From NCBI GenBank assembly GCA_013396655.1, contig WBMV01008577.1, positions 1 through 64,000 of the forward strand: a DNA stretch of 64,000 bases, read 5' to 3'. Shown in pieces: positions 12,311 through 22,739 of the stretch; position 1 is the stretch's first letter; every line of letters begins with the position of its first letter. The translations under genes were made by a program, and so were the position numbers. Origin of the DNA: Campylorhamphus procurvoides (lineage: Eukaryota > Chordata > Aves > Passeriformes > Dendrocolaptidae). The notes beneath the pieces are model-generated. The model saw only the letters and a program-made list of their open reading frames with translations, was not told the origin of the DNA and did not search any database.

Positions 12311-14670
12311 GCCTCAATCTGCAGATTAGTACTAAAAGCCCATTTATTTCTCTTGCTTGCTAGATGGTAACAGCTCTCTTGCCCTACTCTGGTGGTCACA
12401 AACGAGCTGATTTCAAGAGCTTCAAATTAATTGCACAGCAAATGAAACCACCCATCTGAAGAGCAAAGCCATTTGGATTGTTTTCACATCTACTCTGCTC
12501 TTGCAAAAGCTTGCTGTTGAATGTGAGCATTTTGTTAATTTTGAAAGCCAGTGCTTGCTCAAGGTTCTGCTTCAAATAAAGGACTTGGCTTGCTCCAAAT
12601 AAAATGGGAGAGCATGAGAGAGGAGTGAAGGTGTTTCTAATGCCATGCAGAGCTACAGCTGCCTGACAGCCCATCACAGCCCACACTGAGCAGATAACAA
12701 GGGAACGGGGCTTTTTTTTCCTTCCCAGCCCTCTTTTGTGTCCTTTAAAGCATCCTCTCCTTTCAAGTAGCATATAAAATACAAGTACCAGGATGCCACT
12801 CATTTTCTCCACCTCTAAAAGACGTGTAAGAAAACAAGATGACAAACCTTGAAATGTCAAGTGTTTCTTCTCTCCTGAGCAGGCTCCCAGCAAATCCCCA
12901 TGACTGCTGTAAAGCTCTTGCTGCCAACTTCTGAGCTCTGGAAATGTGGGCACTTCACCATGACCCCTCACCTGGGCAAGATGCTAAACATTTATAAACA
13001 GCTGATAAGAACTCTCCTGGCTGGGTGTCTCACAATGTGAACCAGCAGTGATTTGAAGCCTTGGGGATGCAGAAATATCAATAATGCCCTGGGTATCTCC
13101 TTTCAGGATGGTGACTGAATCACCGGGACCATGAAAGTTATTGATCTTAAGTATCCTGGAGCTGGAGGGCTCACAGACATCTTTCCCAGAACGTTTGACT
13201 TCCATGTCATGCTGGAAGGACTTCCACCCCATTTTTCATCAGCAAGTTTGTTCTTTAAGGCTTCTTGGCTGAAATCCAATGGTTTTTCTGGCTGTTGGCT
13301 GAAAGCTCACCCTAAACATAAGAGTAAAGCTTTGATGCATGAAGACTTTAATTCCTCTGGCCTTTCACATGATTTAAAAGAGTTAAATTTGTGAACTACT
13401 CACTAGGTCTCTGAGGAAGTCACAAAAGCTGATGAAAGGCCTGTCTTGGATTGCTTTCTTCACCAGTCAGTTGGTTCTCCATAGACAGATAAAACTACTT
13501 TTAAACTGTGAGTATTTTCCTTGGTTTATTTTCTTCACCAGCTTGTTGGTTCTCTGTAGATTGATAAAACCACTTTGAAAATGTATTTCTACCCTCTAAA
13601 AATTACTTTATTATCCTTCTTAAGTCTTGTAGACTATATATAGAAATCCTGACTATCCTTTGTCAAGTGAAGCAAAGGAGCCTTGAGGAGGGTGATACAG
13701 GGGATCAGAGACATTAAATGAAATTTCATCTAAAAGAAGAAACAACAACTGCCCCATGCCAAAGGAAACTTGTCCTCTAAGCACAGGCTGAGCATTTCAG
13801 TAAGGGGTTACTGTTTTCCTTGGTCCAGGGAAGTGAGTGGTGCCTCTCTCCTAGGATGGATTTTTACTACATGGAGGATGTATCTGAAAAGCTATGCAAG
13901 GAGGAAGGAAATGTTCTCTACAGGAGAAGACAAACCAAGAGAAAGATCAGTGGTGTGGCTGAGTGAAGGCTCTAGGCCAGGCATAAGAATAGGACACAGT
14001 GATTATCTGGATGATTAGGATTACATTTATTGCCAATACAGTACCTTAATATTGCCAGTGGAGTATCTAAATAACCACTCTATGATCTATAGAGTTTAAA
14101 CTATAGGTTATTTTATTTTATATAGATTACAGTAGATTATAGCACAGTTGGGTTGTGGTCCCTTCTGTTGAGTCAGGAGCTTTGGTGAGTTCCCCTTGCT
14201 GTTTAAACCTCTAAGAGAAGTTTAAGTGCAGCTTGGTCTCTTAGTCTCAAGTTTGGTCAGCAGTCTGTGCTAAAGGGTCATAATATAAGCAGGTTTGGCT
14301 ACACACACAGGTTTACAGTCTCTGGCCTTGCAGAACTCACAGTTACAAAGCAACAAGGCACCTGTGGAGATACTTTAGGATTTTATCTCTGTATTTGGTC
14401 AGATTTTAGTGCCTTTTATTCACCCATCCAAAAGTGAGTGTTCCCTCTCTTCAAGCTGGACATACCATGCAGGCATCCCTGCCAGGGGTGGGACCCACCC
14501 TGAAGCTGCAAGCTCAACAGACCAGTTTGCCCAGTTGGCCCAGTCTCCAGCAGCAGTTTATCCCCTTTTTCACCAAACTCAATCAAAACCACCTCAGCTC
14601 TCCCATCTCTGGAATGCATTATTTATAGGAGCATCTACATAGTTCCTTCTGTAATACCCCCTTGGTGTTC
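12311..14670. other. Non-coding, with one old local duplication
   Basis: A 191-codon minus-strand frame (12396-12971) shows no recognisable domain and is not accepted as a gene. A diverged duplication lies at 13446-13577. Nothing else is recognised. Confidence 0.35.
13446..13577. repeat. Old near-tandem duplication, about 57-base unit, offset 75
   Basis: Bases 13446-13502 and 13521-13577 share TTCTTCACCAG, GTTGGTTCTC and GATAAAAC blocks in order, with scattered substitutions. This is an aged local duplication of non-coding DNA. Confidence 0.7.
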
Positions 14671-14905
14671 ACAGAATCATAGGATGGTTTGGGTTGAGAC
14701 CTTAAGGATCATTCAGTTCCAACCTCCTGCCATGGCCAGGGACAATTTTTACTAGACCAGGTCACTCCAAGCCGCAGCCAACCTGGCCTTGGATACCTCC
14801 AGGGATGGGGCAGCCACAGGTTCTCTAACCTGTGCCAGGGCCTCCCCATCCTCACAGAGAAGAATTTCTTCCTAAAATCTAATCTAAATCTGCTCTCTTT
14901 CTGTT
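14671..14905 (-). mobile_element. CR1 LINE 3'-end fragment
   Basis: The plus strand reads ACAGAATCATAGGATGGTTT, then GTTCCAACCTCCTGCCATGG, TTTTTACTAGACCAGGTCAC and AGAAGAATTTCTTCCTAA. All are reverse-complement CR1 blocks. Confidence 0.9.
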
Positions 14906-16143
14906 TAAAGGCAAAGTGTTCTTATCTCAGAACAAACCACAGTGGCTATTGGAGAGTGTGAAAGGGAGCTGGGGGATATGTGTGTAGGATGTACTCAAAG
15001 ATTTGACTCTCTTTCATCACCATCACACAGGGCAGCCCTGGGCATTTAGTTACACATTTATCAGCAGCTCTCCCACTGCTGTTCACAGCTCTCAGGGCTG
15101 TTTGCAGCAGGGCACACTGGGCTTCCCCCAAACCCTGCACCTTGGGACATGGAAGATCAGAGGAGGCACAACACCTCCTTGGCCTCCTGCTGAGTAAATT
15201 CACACCTGCCTCTTTCCTTTAGTCTCCACTGACAAATCCCAGAGAGGAGTGGGGTTGGTAAGAGTCAGGAGAAGAGAGGAGCCAGCGCATCGGGGTTTGG
15301 TCCTTCAGGGACCTGCTGACAGCAGGATTTACAGCAATACAATATGTGCACATCTGCCTGAGCCAGGCTCCCCAGGCAGCACCCAGAAGCCAGCTCAGGC
15401 AAGCCTGGGGTGTGATTCATCTCAGCCTAAGGGAGTTGTCTAAATTAGAGCAGATGATTCATGGCCTTGAAATTCCTCTAGTGAATATAAGCTTCTCTCA
15501 CTACCAGGGAGCCTGGCTCTGCTGCAGGGATTTGAAAGCAAAGGCTTCCCCTTCTTAGAAATACCAATTCCCTCGAGACAGGGAAACTGAGCTCCAGCAC
15601 AGGCCAGGCTCATGACCAGACCCCACTTTTATAATCTGGACTTGGAAGTCACCTGCCAGTCCCAGGAATACGTGTTTGGTTCCCTCTCAGTGGGATGTGG
15701 GCACTGAAAGACATCAGATGACAAGCAGCACTCACTGCTCGAGCAGCTACAACTTCATTGCACGTAATTATTGGTAGGGAGGACCTGTAGGGTTGTTGAG
15801 GAGGAAGGATGAGGCCAGGAGAGTAAGAGCATTGGACAGCAGCTGTTTTGTTAGAAAGGCACTGGGAAGGCTGCCCTATTACACAGCAGACCTGTCCTGC
15901 CTTACACCAGCTTCAAGAGAGGCTTCTCTGCTCTGCTACTGATGTGCTGTTCAACCTTGGGCATGTATCATTTAGACATTATTAGTTGTTTTGAGAGGGT
16001 TTTTTATATTGTCTCATAATGGGATTGTTGTTAGGGGAAAGAAAATTGCAACCAGAGTGAAGAGAGCAGGACTCAGGGGATGACAGGTGATAAGTGCAGG
16101 GATAGGTGCCAAGGTCCTTGTGACATCCCAGTTTCCTACTCAC
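14906..16143. other. Non-coding, nothing firm
   Basis: No exon is accepted. A patch near 15577 (CAGGGAAACTGAG) is faintly MIR-like. It may be intron of the minus-strand gene. Confidence 0.3.
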
Positions 16144-16192
16144 CGCTTGGAAGACTTGGAGATGTTTGATCCTTCCCACAATGGTGACAGCA
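16144..16192 (-). CDS. Candidate 49-base internal exon of the unidentified minus-strand gene
   Basis: On the minus strand a pyrimidine-rich acceptor ending CCTGCCCTGAG is followed by 49 bases and a good donor, GCG/GTGAGT. In the open frame the exon reads one base plus AVTIVGRIKHLQVFQA and ends in phase 0, which fits the phase-0 start of the terminal exon at 4508-4591. The 11.6 kb intron this implies is long, other exons may lie between, and small exons called by eye have a high false-positive rate. Confidence 0.3.
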
Positions 16193-19100
16193 CTCAGGGC
16201 AGGGTGGGTAGGGCAAGGAGGGGTTTCTGATTTGGGGTCATCACAGTCATAATATTTCTCTCTCCCTCCTGACAGAAGGGGAGGGAGGCACCAGCCCTCA
16301 CTGCAGCTCTCCCCAGGAAAACAAAACCAAACAATGACCCTTCAGGAACAAAAAGCCCATTGCTTGTAGGACAGAAAGGCAGATGGGCCACTGTGATCTG
16401 GCCAGGCTTGAAATCAGAGCTGGGGCCATTTGTGCTTAAACTAAATTTTCATTTAAAGCTCTTATCAGATGAATATGGTGGATATGGAAGAAGCCACAGA
16501 CACTGCAGTTGTTTTCATGGCAGCAGAGGGGAAACCATGGGCTTGGGCTGCACAATGAAGCTGTAGGAGAATGTGGGCCAAAACAAGAAAAGCTTTCCTT
16601 GTTAATCAGAAGCTCAAAAGGAATTAAAGAAAAGCAGGGCCTTTGAAATAGCATAGAAAATTGGTTGTCATTTTGAACACTTTATTCTCTTGTATCACAT
16701 TTGCTTTACTGTGAGAGCTGTTTCCTAAATTAATAAAAACAATCTATAGTGTAACAAGGCAGCGAGGGACTCCCTCAGCCTCAGCTGGCACCCATCGTGT
16801 TTGCAAATCTCAGGAACAACCACGGACTCACCTGGACAAATAACTGTGCTCCCTGCTGCCTTATCTCTCCCCACACTGAATTGTCCATCCCTCCTGCATT
16901 GTGTGTACCCAGCACAACAACCCATCTCGCACCCTCAACCTCCTGACGTGATTAACTGTGACATCTTTAATAAAACCTGTGGCAATATTTCCTTCTAAAG
17001 CAGAGTGAAGATTTCATTTACCCATCCTCCTTTATTTTGCCAAATTCCATTTTTATTTCACTGTATAATTAATCAGGCACTGGAGCATATGACAGCTTGG
17101 CTTAAATTTAGTTCTCACTTCTCCTCTGCTGCCCTGTCAGATACAGTTGGCCAGTCAAACACAGAGTTGGGTTTGTCTGAAAAAGCAACACAGAAATTGC
17201 CAATCTGGATCAGATCTTTACTCCATCAAGTCTAACATCTTGTCTCCAATGGCAACCAGCATCAGACTCTCAGGAGAGTGAGAGGTGCAGAGGGTGCTGG
17301 AAGAGAAATCTGCACCAAAATCTACACAACCTGCCCAAAGGGGAAGGTGTTCCTGACCCTGGGGCTCCTCTGCCATGAGAGGGTGGCTGTGCACAGCACA
17401 GGAAGGACACACACTCACACATCCCTCCTGCAGCCTGGGTAGCTGCTGAGCTTTGTGCTCAATCTGAGTGCCCATGGGACAGCCCAAGCCACTTGGAGTT
17501 TGCCCAACCAGGTGAAAATTATGGTGTGTGCAAAGCCTGGAGGCTGCTCAAAGGCTTAGACCTTGTGAAAATATCAGAGGGTAACATGGGAGAGATTATT
17601 TTCTGCAAAATGCAGAACTCCAGGCACTGTAAAACAGAATGTGAGATTATTTCAGTCCTACAGAGATCCCTACACCAGGGAAGTGCAGCACAGAGCTTGC
17701 TGGTTCACAGGGATGTGAGATTTATTTAATTTTTACTCTTTCCCTATGAAGAGTTTCTTCTCTAGTTTCATTCATTTCACCTTCCCACTAACCATCAAAC
17801 ATCTGCAAGCTGGTTATAGGCACTACTGCACTAACTGGTTTCTGCTCCTTGATACCCTTCCCAGCTCTGTGCTGGTCTGTTTCTCCAGGCTATTGCTCCT
17901 GTAGCTGAATAAGTTTGACCTGTGTCTTGCCTTTTGGTGACAGTGCTTGAACATGACATGCCAGCACCTGTATGTTTCTTGGAATGATTGTCCACATCAG
18001 CACATCAGGTCACGATGAGGTGGGTAGAAGGTTTGGCAGGTGAACAGTTTGGGGTGTTGGGGTGTTTGATATGAAGAGAGGTGAGGAAAAGAGCTTGGGG
18101 GTGAGATCCTGGTCTGGGGAGACTCTGGGAAATAGCTCTCATTTAAAATAATACCAAACAACATCAAATACATAATATATATTTGAGAAACAGAGAGAGG
18201 ATGTGAACAAAACACATTAACACATATTTATACATATTGCCTAAATGTAAAGAGACTTTATTAGACCAAAAGTGAAGAATTACCTTTAAAAAATCACAAA
18301 AACAGAAAACCACCAAAACACTGCTATGTTACAGAACAAACTGCCCAAAGTATGAGGTTTCCTAAGTGGGAGAACTGGGAAGAGCTTTCACTGGCATCTA
18401 GTGGTGCATTGCAGAGGCAGCTGATGGCACAGCTGCACTTCCAAAGTGGGTTACCCTGGGATAGCAGAGACTGTTCAGGCTGGAGGGGTCACCACTGCCA
18501 AACTGGGCTTAGGAAGAGGCAATTTTGGACACAGCCTAACTCTGCCCTGACAACTTTGTCTGTGAAGCCTTTTTGGGAATGAACATAAGGTGTTCTGAGT
18601 CTATTTTTGACCACATGACCACATGAGCAAAACCTTGGGATCATAGCAAGGAATATTTTATCTCACTTTTCTTGGGTTCTGGAGCTTTGCACTGGCCTGA
18701 GGGGGACATCAGGCAGATCTGATCTGTTTGAGGGAGAGGGTGAGCAGGGGGTGGGACTCACCTGGGGAATTGCATATGTCAATGGAGAGATATGGGAGCT
18801 CTGAGGGCACAAATCAATTGCCCTGGTAGAGGTGTCCACTTTGGAATAAGGTTAATTGTGCCCCAGTGGATGAAAGGGCACTGACACAGCTGGAATGGCA
18901 CAATTCTGCCCCTTCCTCCACAACTTTCTGGCAGCAAAGGAGTCACACAAACAGTCCTTGCCCCTCCACGTGAGTCCCTCAACCATGGCCTGTCTCAAAC
19001 TCTTTCCCACCATGGTGTCACACACCCAGATGAGCTGGCTGATGGAGCTGCTGACTGGCACCACACAGGATTTGGGGGAAGGTCTTATGGAAACAGGAAG

Positions 19101-20019
19101 GGTGGAAAGTGAGGCATGTTGTTGAAGGAGTATTGAACATGACTTGGGGTCTACTGTGGCCCTTCATGATGGTCTCTCCTGTCTGTTCGGGACGTGCTGT
19201 GGCAGTTGGGCCTCAAAGCTGAACAGTTTCAGTAATGAGGCTTGTGTATGTTCTGCTGTGCATGTACTGGTATAAAGATGGTTGAATTTATATGACTTCT
19301 TTCCTCGCTGGACTGGGATACAAACTGAAATGCAGGTGCACCTTCAAACTGGTGCTGCTGCCCCATATTGGTTTGTACTGGCATAGGAAATACATCAGCA
19401 GCCTTTAGCCCAGGCACATACAGTGTGTTGAGTAAATCCGAACTCCAGGGAACCTGTAACTTTAAATTTCCCTGTGTGATCCAAGCCAGACAACTCACCA
19501 TCTCCTGCCTCAGTTTCCCTGTACCAAAGAGGAGAACAGCAGGGGAACATCCTGGGCAAGACTTTCTTGTTGATTCTCTAAGTCTCATTGTGCAGGTCAG
19601 ATTCAGGAAGGTTTTGGTGCTTCCTATGAGGTCGTGCTGAGGCTCAGCCTCTCCCATTCTGTGCTCATCCCTCTGCTAAATCTGCTCCACGTGCCTCAGT
19701 GTCCACCCTTGGCAAACCCACACACTCCTTCTGTGCTGTCACTGAGCATTACAGGAATCCTTTGCTGGTAAATGTGCAAAAGCCTCTGTTTCTGCCTCCC
19801 CTCCAAGGGAGATTGCAAACTGCTATAGACACAAAAAAAATCCCCCCTGGAATGCATCTTTCCTCTCCTGACATTTCCTGGAGCGAGTCCCAAACAATCA
19901 GCCCGGGAGGGGAGAAGGATGCTTGCAGTGCCTCGGGATGTTTTCCTTGCCACAACAACAACAACAACAACAACAACACAAAAGGGAACGCTCTCAGCTG
20001 GGGCAAGATGCAAATATCC
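16193..20019. other. Non-coding upstream region
   Basis: No exon is accepted. Another donor-like site in minus orientation is at about 18763 (CCCCAG/GTGAGTC), after a possible 39-base exon, but it is unsupported. A MIR-like patch is at about 19504-19517 (CTGCCTCAGTTTCCCT). A (CAA)n microsatellite is at 19951-19979. Confidence 0.3.
19951..19979 (+). repeat. (CAA)n microsatellite
   Basis: About nine uninterrupted CAA units just upstream of the CpG-rich promoter region. It creates a polyasparagine or polyglutamine run in chance frames here, which are not genes. Confidence 0.95.
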
Positions 20020-20072
20020 TGCTGCTGCCAGCGCAGGGAGCGCAGGATGGGGACCAGAGATGCACAGGGGGA

Positions 20073-20091
20073 ACTACAATTCCCAGAAGGC
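20073..20091 (+). promoter_or_regulatory. ZNF143/STAF binding site
   Basis: ACTACAATTCCCAGAAGGC matches the long ZNF143 (SBS) motif ACTACAATTCCCAGAATGC at all but one base. Such sites lie mostly just upstream of transcription starts in CpG promoters, often divergent ones. It sits about 370 bases before the probable first splice donor. Confidence 0.75.
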
Positions 20092-20099
20092 AGCGCAAG

Positions 20100-20463
20100 C
20101 CGGGGACCCTTCCAGCTTCCCAACAACATAGCGGTGCAGAAGAAAGCCACATCAGGGAGAAATTCCCCTCCGCTCCCTCCCAGCGCTCCCACCAACACCT
20201 TGGCGGTGCCTTGGGAATCGCTCCGGGCGCTGCGAGCCGAGAGCATCTTCTCTGTCCCTCTCCCGCTCCGCCAGCCTTTGCTCTTTGGCTTTGTTTGGCT
20301 TCACCCTCCCTCCGGTAGCTCTCTCTGCTCTGGCCACAGATTTCCTTTGGGTCAGCCCAGCTCTGGCCGCGACACAACTTCCAGTCGGGTCACACACACG
20401 GCTGTGCCGCCGAGGATGCTCCGGAGGAGGGAGATGCCCGCCCCAACCTGAGGGACCGCTCAG
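20100..20463 (+). other. Probable non-coding first exon of the zinc-finger gene (5' end unknown)
   Basis: The exon end is a consensus donor, CAG/GTAAGAG at 20463/20464, on the plus strand in the CpG region. The transcription start cannot be read from sequence, so the left border is arbitrary. No open frame is needed here because the coding exon has its own good start. Confidence 0.45.
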
Positions 20464-22372
20464 GTAAGAGGCTTTGGTTCGTCCTTGAAGCCCAAAGGGA
20501 AGACGAAGGAACTCCCTGGGATCTGATTCTGCCCTCGATTCAAACCCTGAGCCCCGGGGATTGCGGAGCTGGAAGTAAAGGGAGGATTTGGATCTGCAGA
20601 GACTGGGGGGGGGGGGGGGGGGAAAGAAAAAAAAATGGGTGAAAGGTAGAAAATAGACAGGAGTTTCTTCTTTTACCCTTTTTTTAAGGATGTATTGGGT
20701 TTTGCCAAGAAATCCAGGCAACTGAAACGCTGCTGGCGGTGAGATGTGTCTGCAAGGGATACGCGTGAGCATCCATGGCGAGGGGGGAGGCTGCGGACGC
20801 CGCAGTGAGCCCCCGGCATCTGTGTCCCCCCCCCCAGCATCACCTGCACCCCACTGCAGGGCCCTTGCTCTCGGGAGGCGCAATCCACTACCCACTCGGG
20901 GGGTTCATGACATTCCTTAATAAAAATGCAAGGCTGAACTTCTCTGAGTCCTCTTTCCAGCCTGGCTGCTGCTGAGGTTTTGTGTGCGTTGAAATAAAAC
21001 CTGTTGTAGTGTCACACCTGTGGAGAATTTATGGCCCCTCCCCTCCAGTGACAAACACTAAATCCAGTTCCTGCTCCAAGTGGGTGTGTCTTGTCTCTCC
21101 CTGTTCGGTATAACTTTGCAGGTAGTTGGGTTTTTTGGGTAGGTTTTATCATCATCATTACCGATTTTGTTTTCCTGTGCTTCCTCTGTACCATCATGGA
21201 GAACTCAGCTCAGGCTGGAGCACTGCTGTGCTTTGGTCATAACTCTTACCAGCATCAGTGGGGATCCAGCTGGATCAGCTGGAGGGCAAACACGACTAAA
21301 TCTGAAGTGATTTTCCCCATTATGATTGAAATCTGAAATAGGAGCCCACTTTATTTGCCACTCTGACCCTTCTCCTCTGAGGAACACGTAGCTGCAAACC
21401 CTGCACCACAGCTCTGCTTGGATGCTTGTACTCCACGTCTCCCACTGCTTGTCCCTTGATCCATGGCATCCCCACCTTGGTCACAGGCTCCCCAGGGACT
21501 CATCTTCTCAGCCACAGCCTTCTTGGCATCCCAGATCTCCAGGGATGAGGTGTCACTGGCAGCATGTGTCCTTGCTGGCCTCCTCCTGCCCCATAACTGG
21601 AGATTTTGGCATCCTCACCTCTAGCCATCAGTACCATCAGTGAAGTCCTGCCCAGCCATGTATGCCCTTGCTGACAGTCACCTCCAGCACCACTGTCTTC
21701 CTCTCCTCAACCTTCCTGGCTCCTTTGCCTGCTGCAAGTCACACTTCTGATAGGAGATGTCGCATCTCTGCTAGCCCTGGTTTATTTTTTTTTCATCTAA
21801 TGGAAATACATAGGCCCCAGATGCTGCTGTCAATTTAACCCTCTTGAGGAGGACAAAGTCACTTTGGCTTTCCATGTCTCACTTCTCCAGCTTCCCACTG
21901 AGGACAGCACTGATCTGTCCTCCCCTATCCATGGGGATCTAACAGCCCAAAGCAGGACACCCCAGTTTTGCAAGTGATGCCAAGTTTGGGTTTTCTTTTA
22001 AGTTCAGGGGATTTAAGTTTCTGCACAGTCACTCACCAAAAAATAATCCAATTACAATGCAAAGTTCATTTCTTAATTAACTTATTAACTTACATACCTT
22101 CTTGGTCAAAAGACAGAGGGCTGTTCTAAGAGTAAGTCACTAGTGCAGCAATAGCAGAGCTGAAATCTCTGTGAATGCATCAAAGATCCCCCACTGCCAG
22201 GAGAAATCATCCTGTTCCTGCCCTCTCTGCTGGTGTCCCACTGGGCTTGTGGCTTCACAAGTCTCAGGTTCAGTCTTTCCTGCAGCCACCAAAGTGTCAC
22301 CCATTGTGTTGACACAGTGAACACAGGAGGTGAAGAAATAATAACCTAATTATTTTCCCTTTATTTTTTCAG
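20464..22372 (+). other. Probable intron 1 of the zinc-finger gene
   Basis: It runs from GTAAGAG to a clean acceptor (CCCTTTATTTTTTCAG) at 22372. It holds an 18-base G run at 20605-20622 and a C10 run near 20827. No exon was recognised inside, though an alternative coding exon cannot be excluded. Confidence 0.45.
20605..20622 (+). repeat. G18 homopolymer followed by an A-rich run
   Basis: Eighteen consecutive G's, then AAAGAAAAAAAAA, in the first part of the intron next to the CpG region. Homopolymer length is uncertain in most assemblies. Confidence 0.9.
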
Positions 22373-22739
22373 TCTGGAAATTTGGGTCTTTGAGAATATC
22401 AGGGAAACCTTCCCAGGAATGCCAGAGAAGCCTTTCCAGGAATGTCAGAGAAACCTCTCCAGATGGGAGGAGGAAGGACCTGGAGTTGCAGACATTGTGT
22501 GTACAAGCCGAGGTGTCAGAAGGCTGAGGAGTGAGGAAGACCACACACTCCATGTTGGCCCAGAGCTGGCATAGAGCAGCAGCACCCTTTTCCTACAGGG
22601 AATAAAGTGCCTCCATTCAAATACACTTTGATGTGTGCATCCTAATGGTTTTTGTACCCCCACAGACAGTCCATCCCTATAACTTTGTGGTTTTGTTGGC
22701 AGCCCCACCAAGCACAACGGGGTGCAGGGCGCTGCTGCC
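22373..22739 (+). other. 5'-UTR sequence of the zinc-finger gene, splice structure unresolved
   Basis: A first acceptor is at 22372. Two further acceptor-like sites lie nearer the start codon: after CCCCCACAG at 22664 and after GTTTTGTTGGCAG at 22702. If 22702 is used, the frame from 22704 to the ATG is open, so an upstream coding exon could extend the protein. If the sequence is unspliced, a TAA at 22680 closes the frame and the ATG at 22740 is the start. A three-copy 23-base tandem repeat (AGRGAARCCTYYCCAGGAATG-like) lies at 22401-22466. Confidence 0.45.

Larger units (their letters stand above)
20020..20480. promoter_or_regulatory. CpG-rich promoter region of the zinc-finger gene, possibly bidirectional
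   Basis: GC content and CG dinucleotides rise sharply against the flanks. The block contains a ZNF143/STAF-like site at 20073-20091 and ends with a probable first exon bearing a strong donor at 20463/20464. There is no clear TATA box, as is usual for CpG promoters. The unidentified minus-strand gene to the left has no other visible CpG island, so divergent transcription from this region is possible. That last point is inference. Confidence 0.6.

Noticed and set aside
12396..12971. 191-codon minus-strand frame
   Set aside because: Longest anonymous frame outside the real genes, but it has no recognisable domain, no clear splice borders tied to it and ordinary non-coding composition.
18763..18802. 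Possible 39-base minus-strand exon (SSHISPLTYAIPQ) ending at a GTGAGT donor
   Set aside because: The acceptor is moderate and the peptide shows nothing recognisable. Kept only as a site to check if the minus-strand gene is confirmed.
19494..19525. 20-base minus-strand exon candidate before GTGAGTTG
   Set aside because: The sequence GGAAACTGAGGCAGGAGATG fits an old MIR SINE segment better than an exon.
19699..20895. Long frames on both strands through the CpG region (250, 247, 165 and 127 codons)
   Set aside because: High GC content removes stops. The frames run through a CAA microsatellite, giving Asn, Gln or Leu runs, and cross the likely promoter. No domain recognised.
22722..22739. GTG start six codons before the zinc-finger ATG
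   Set aside because: GTG is not a normal start in vertebrate nuclear genes, and the ATG at 22740 has a good context (G at -3).
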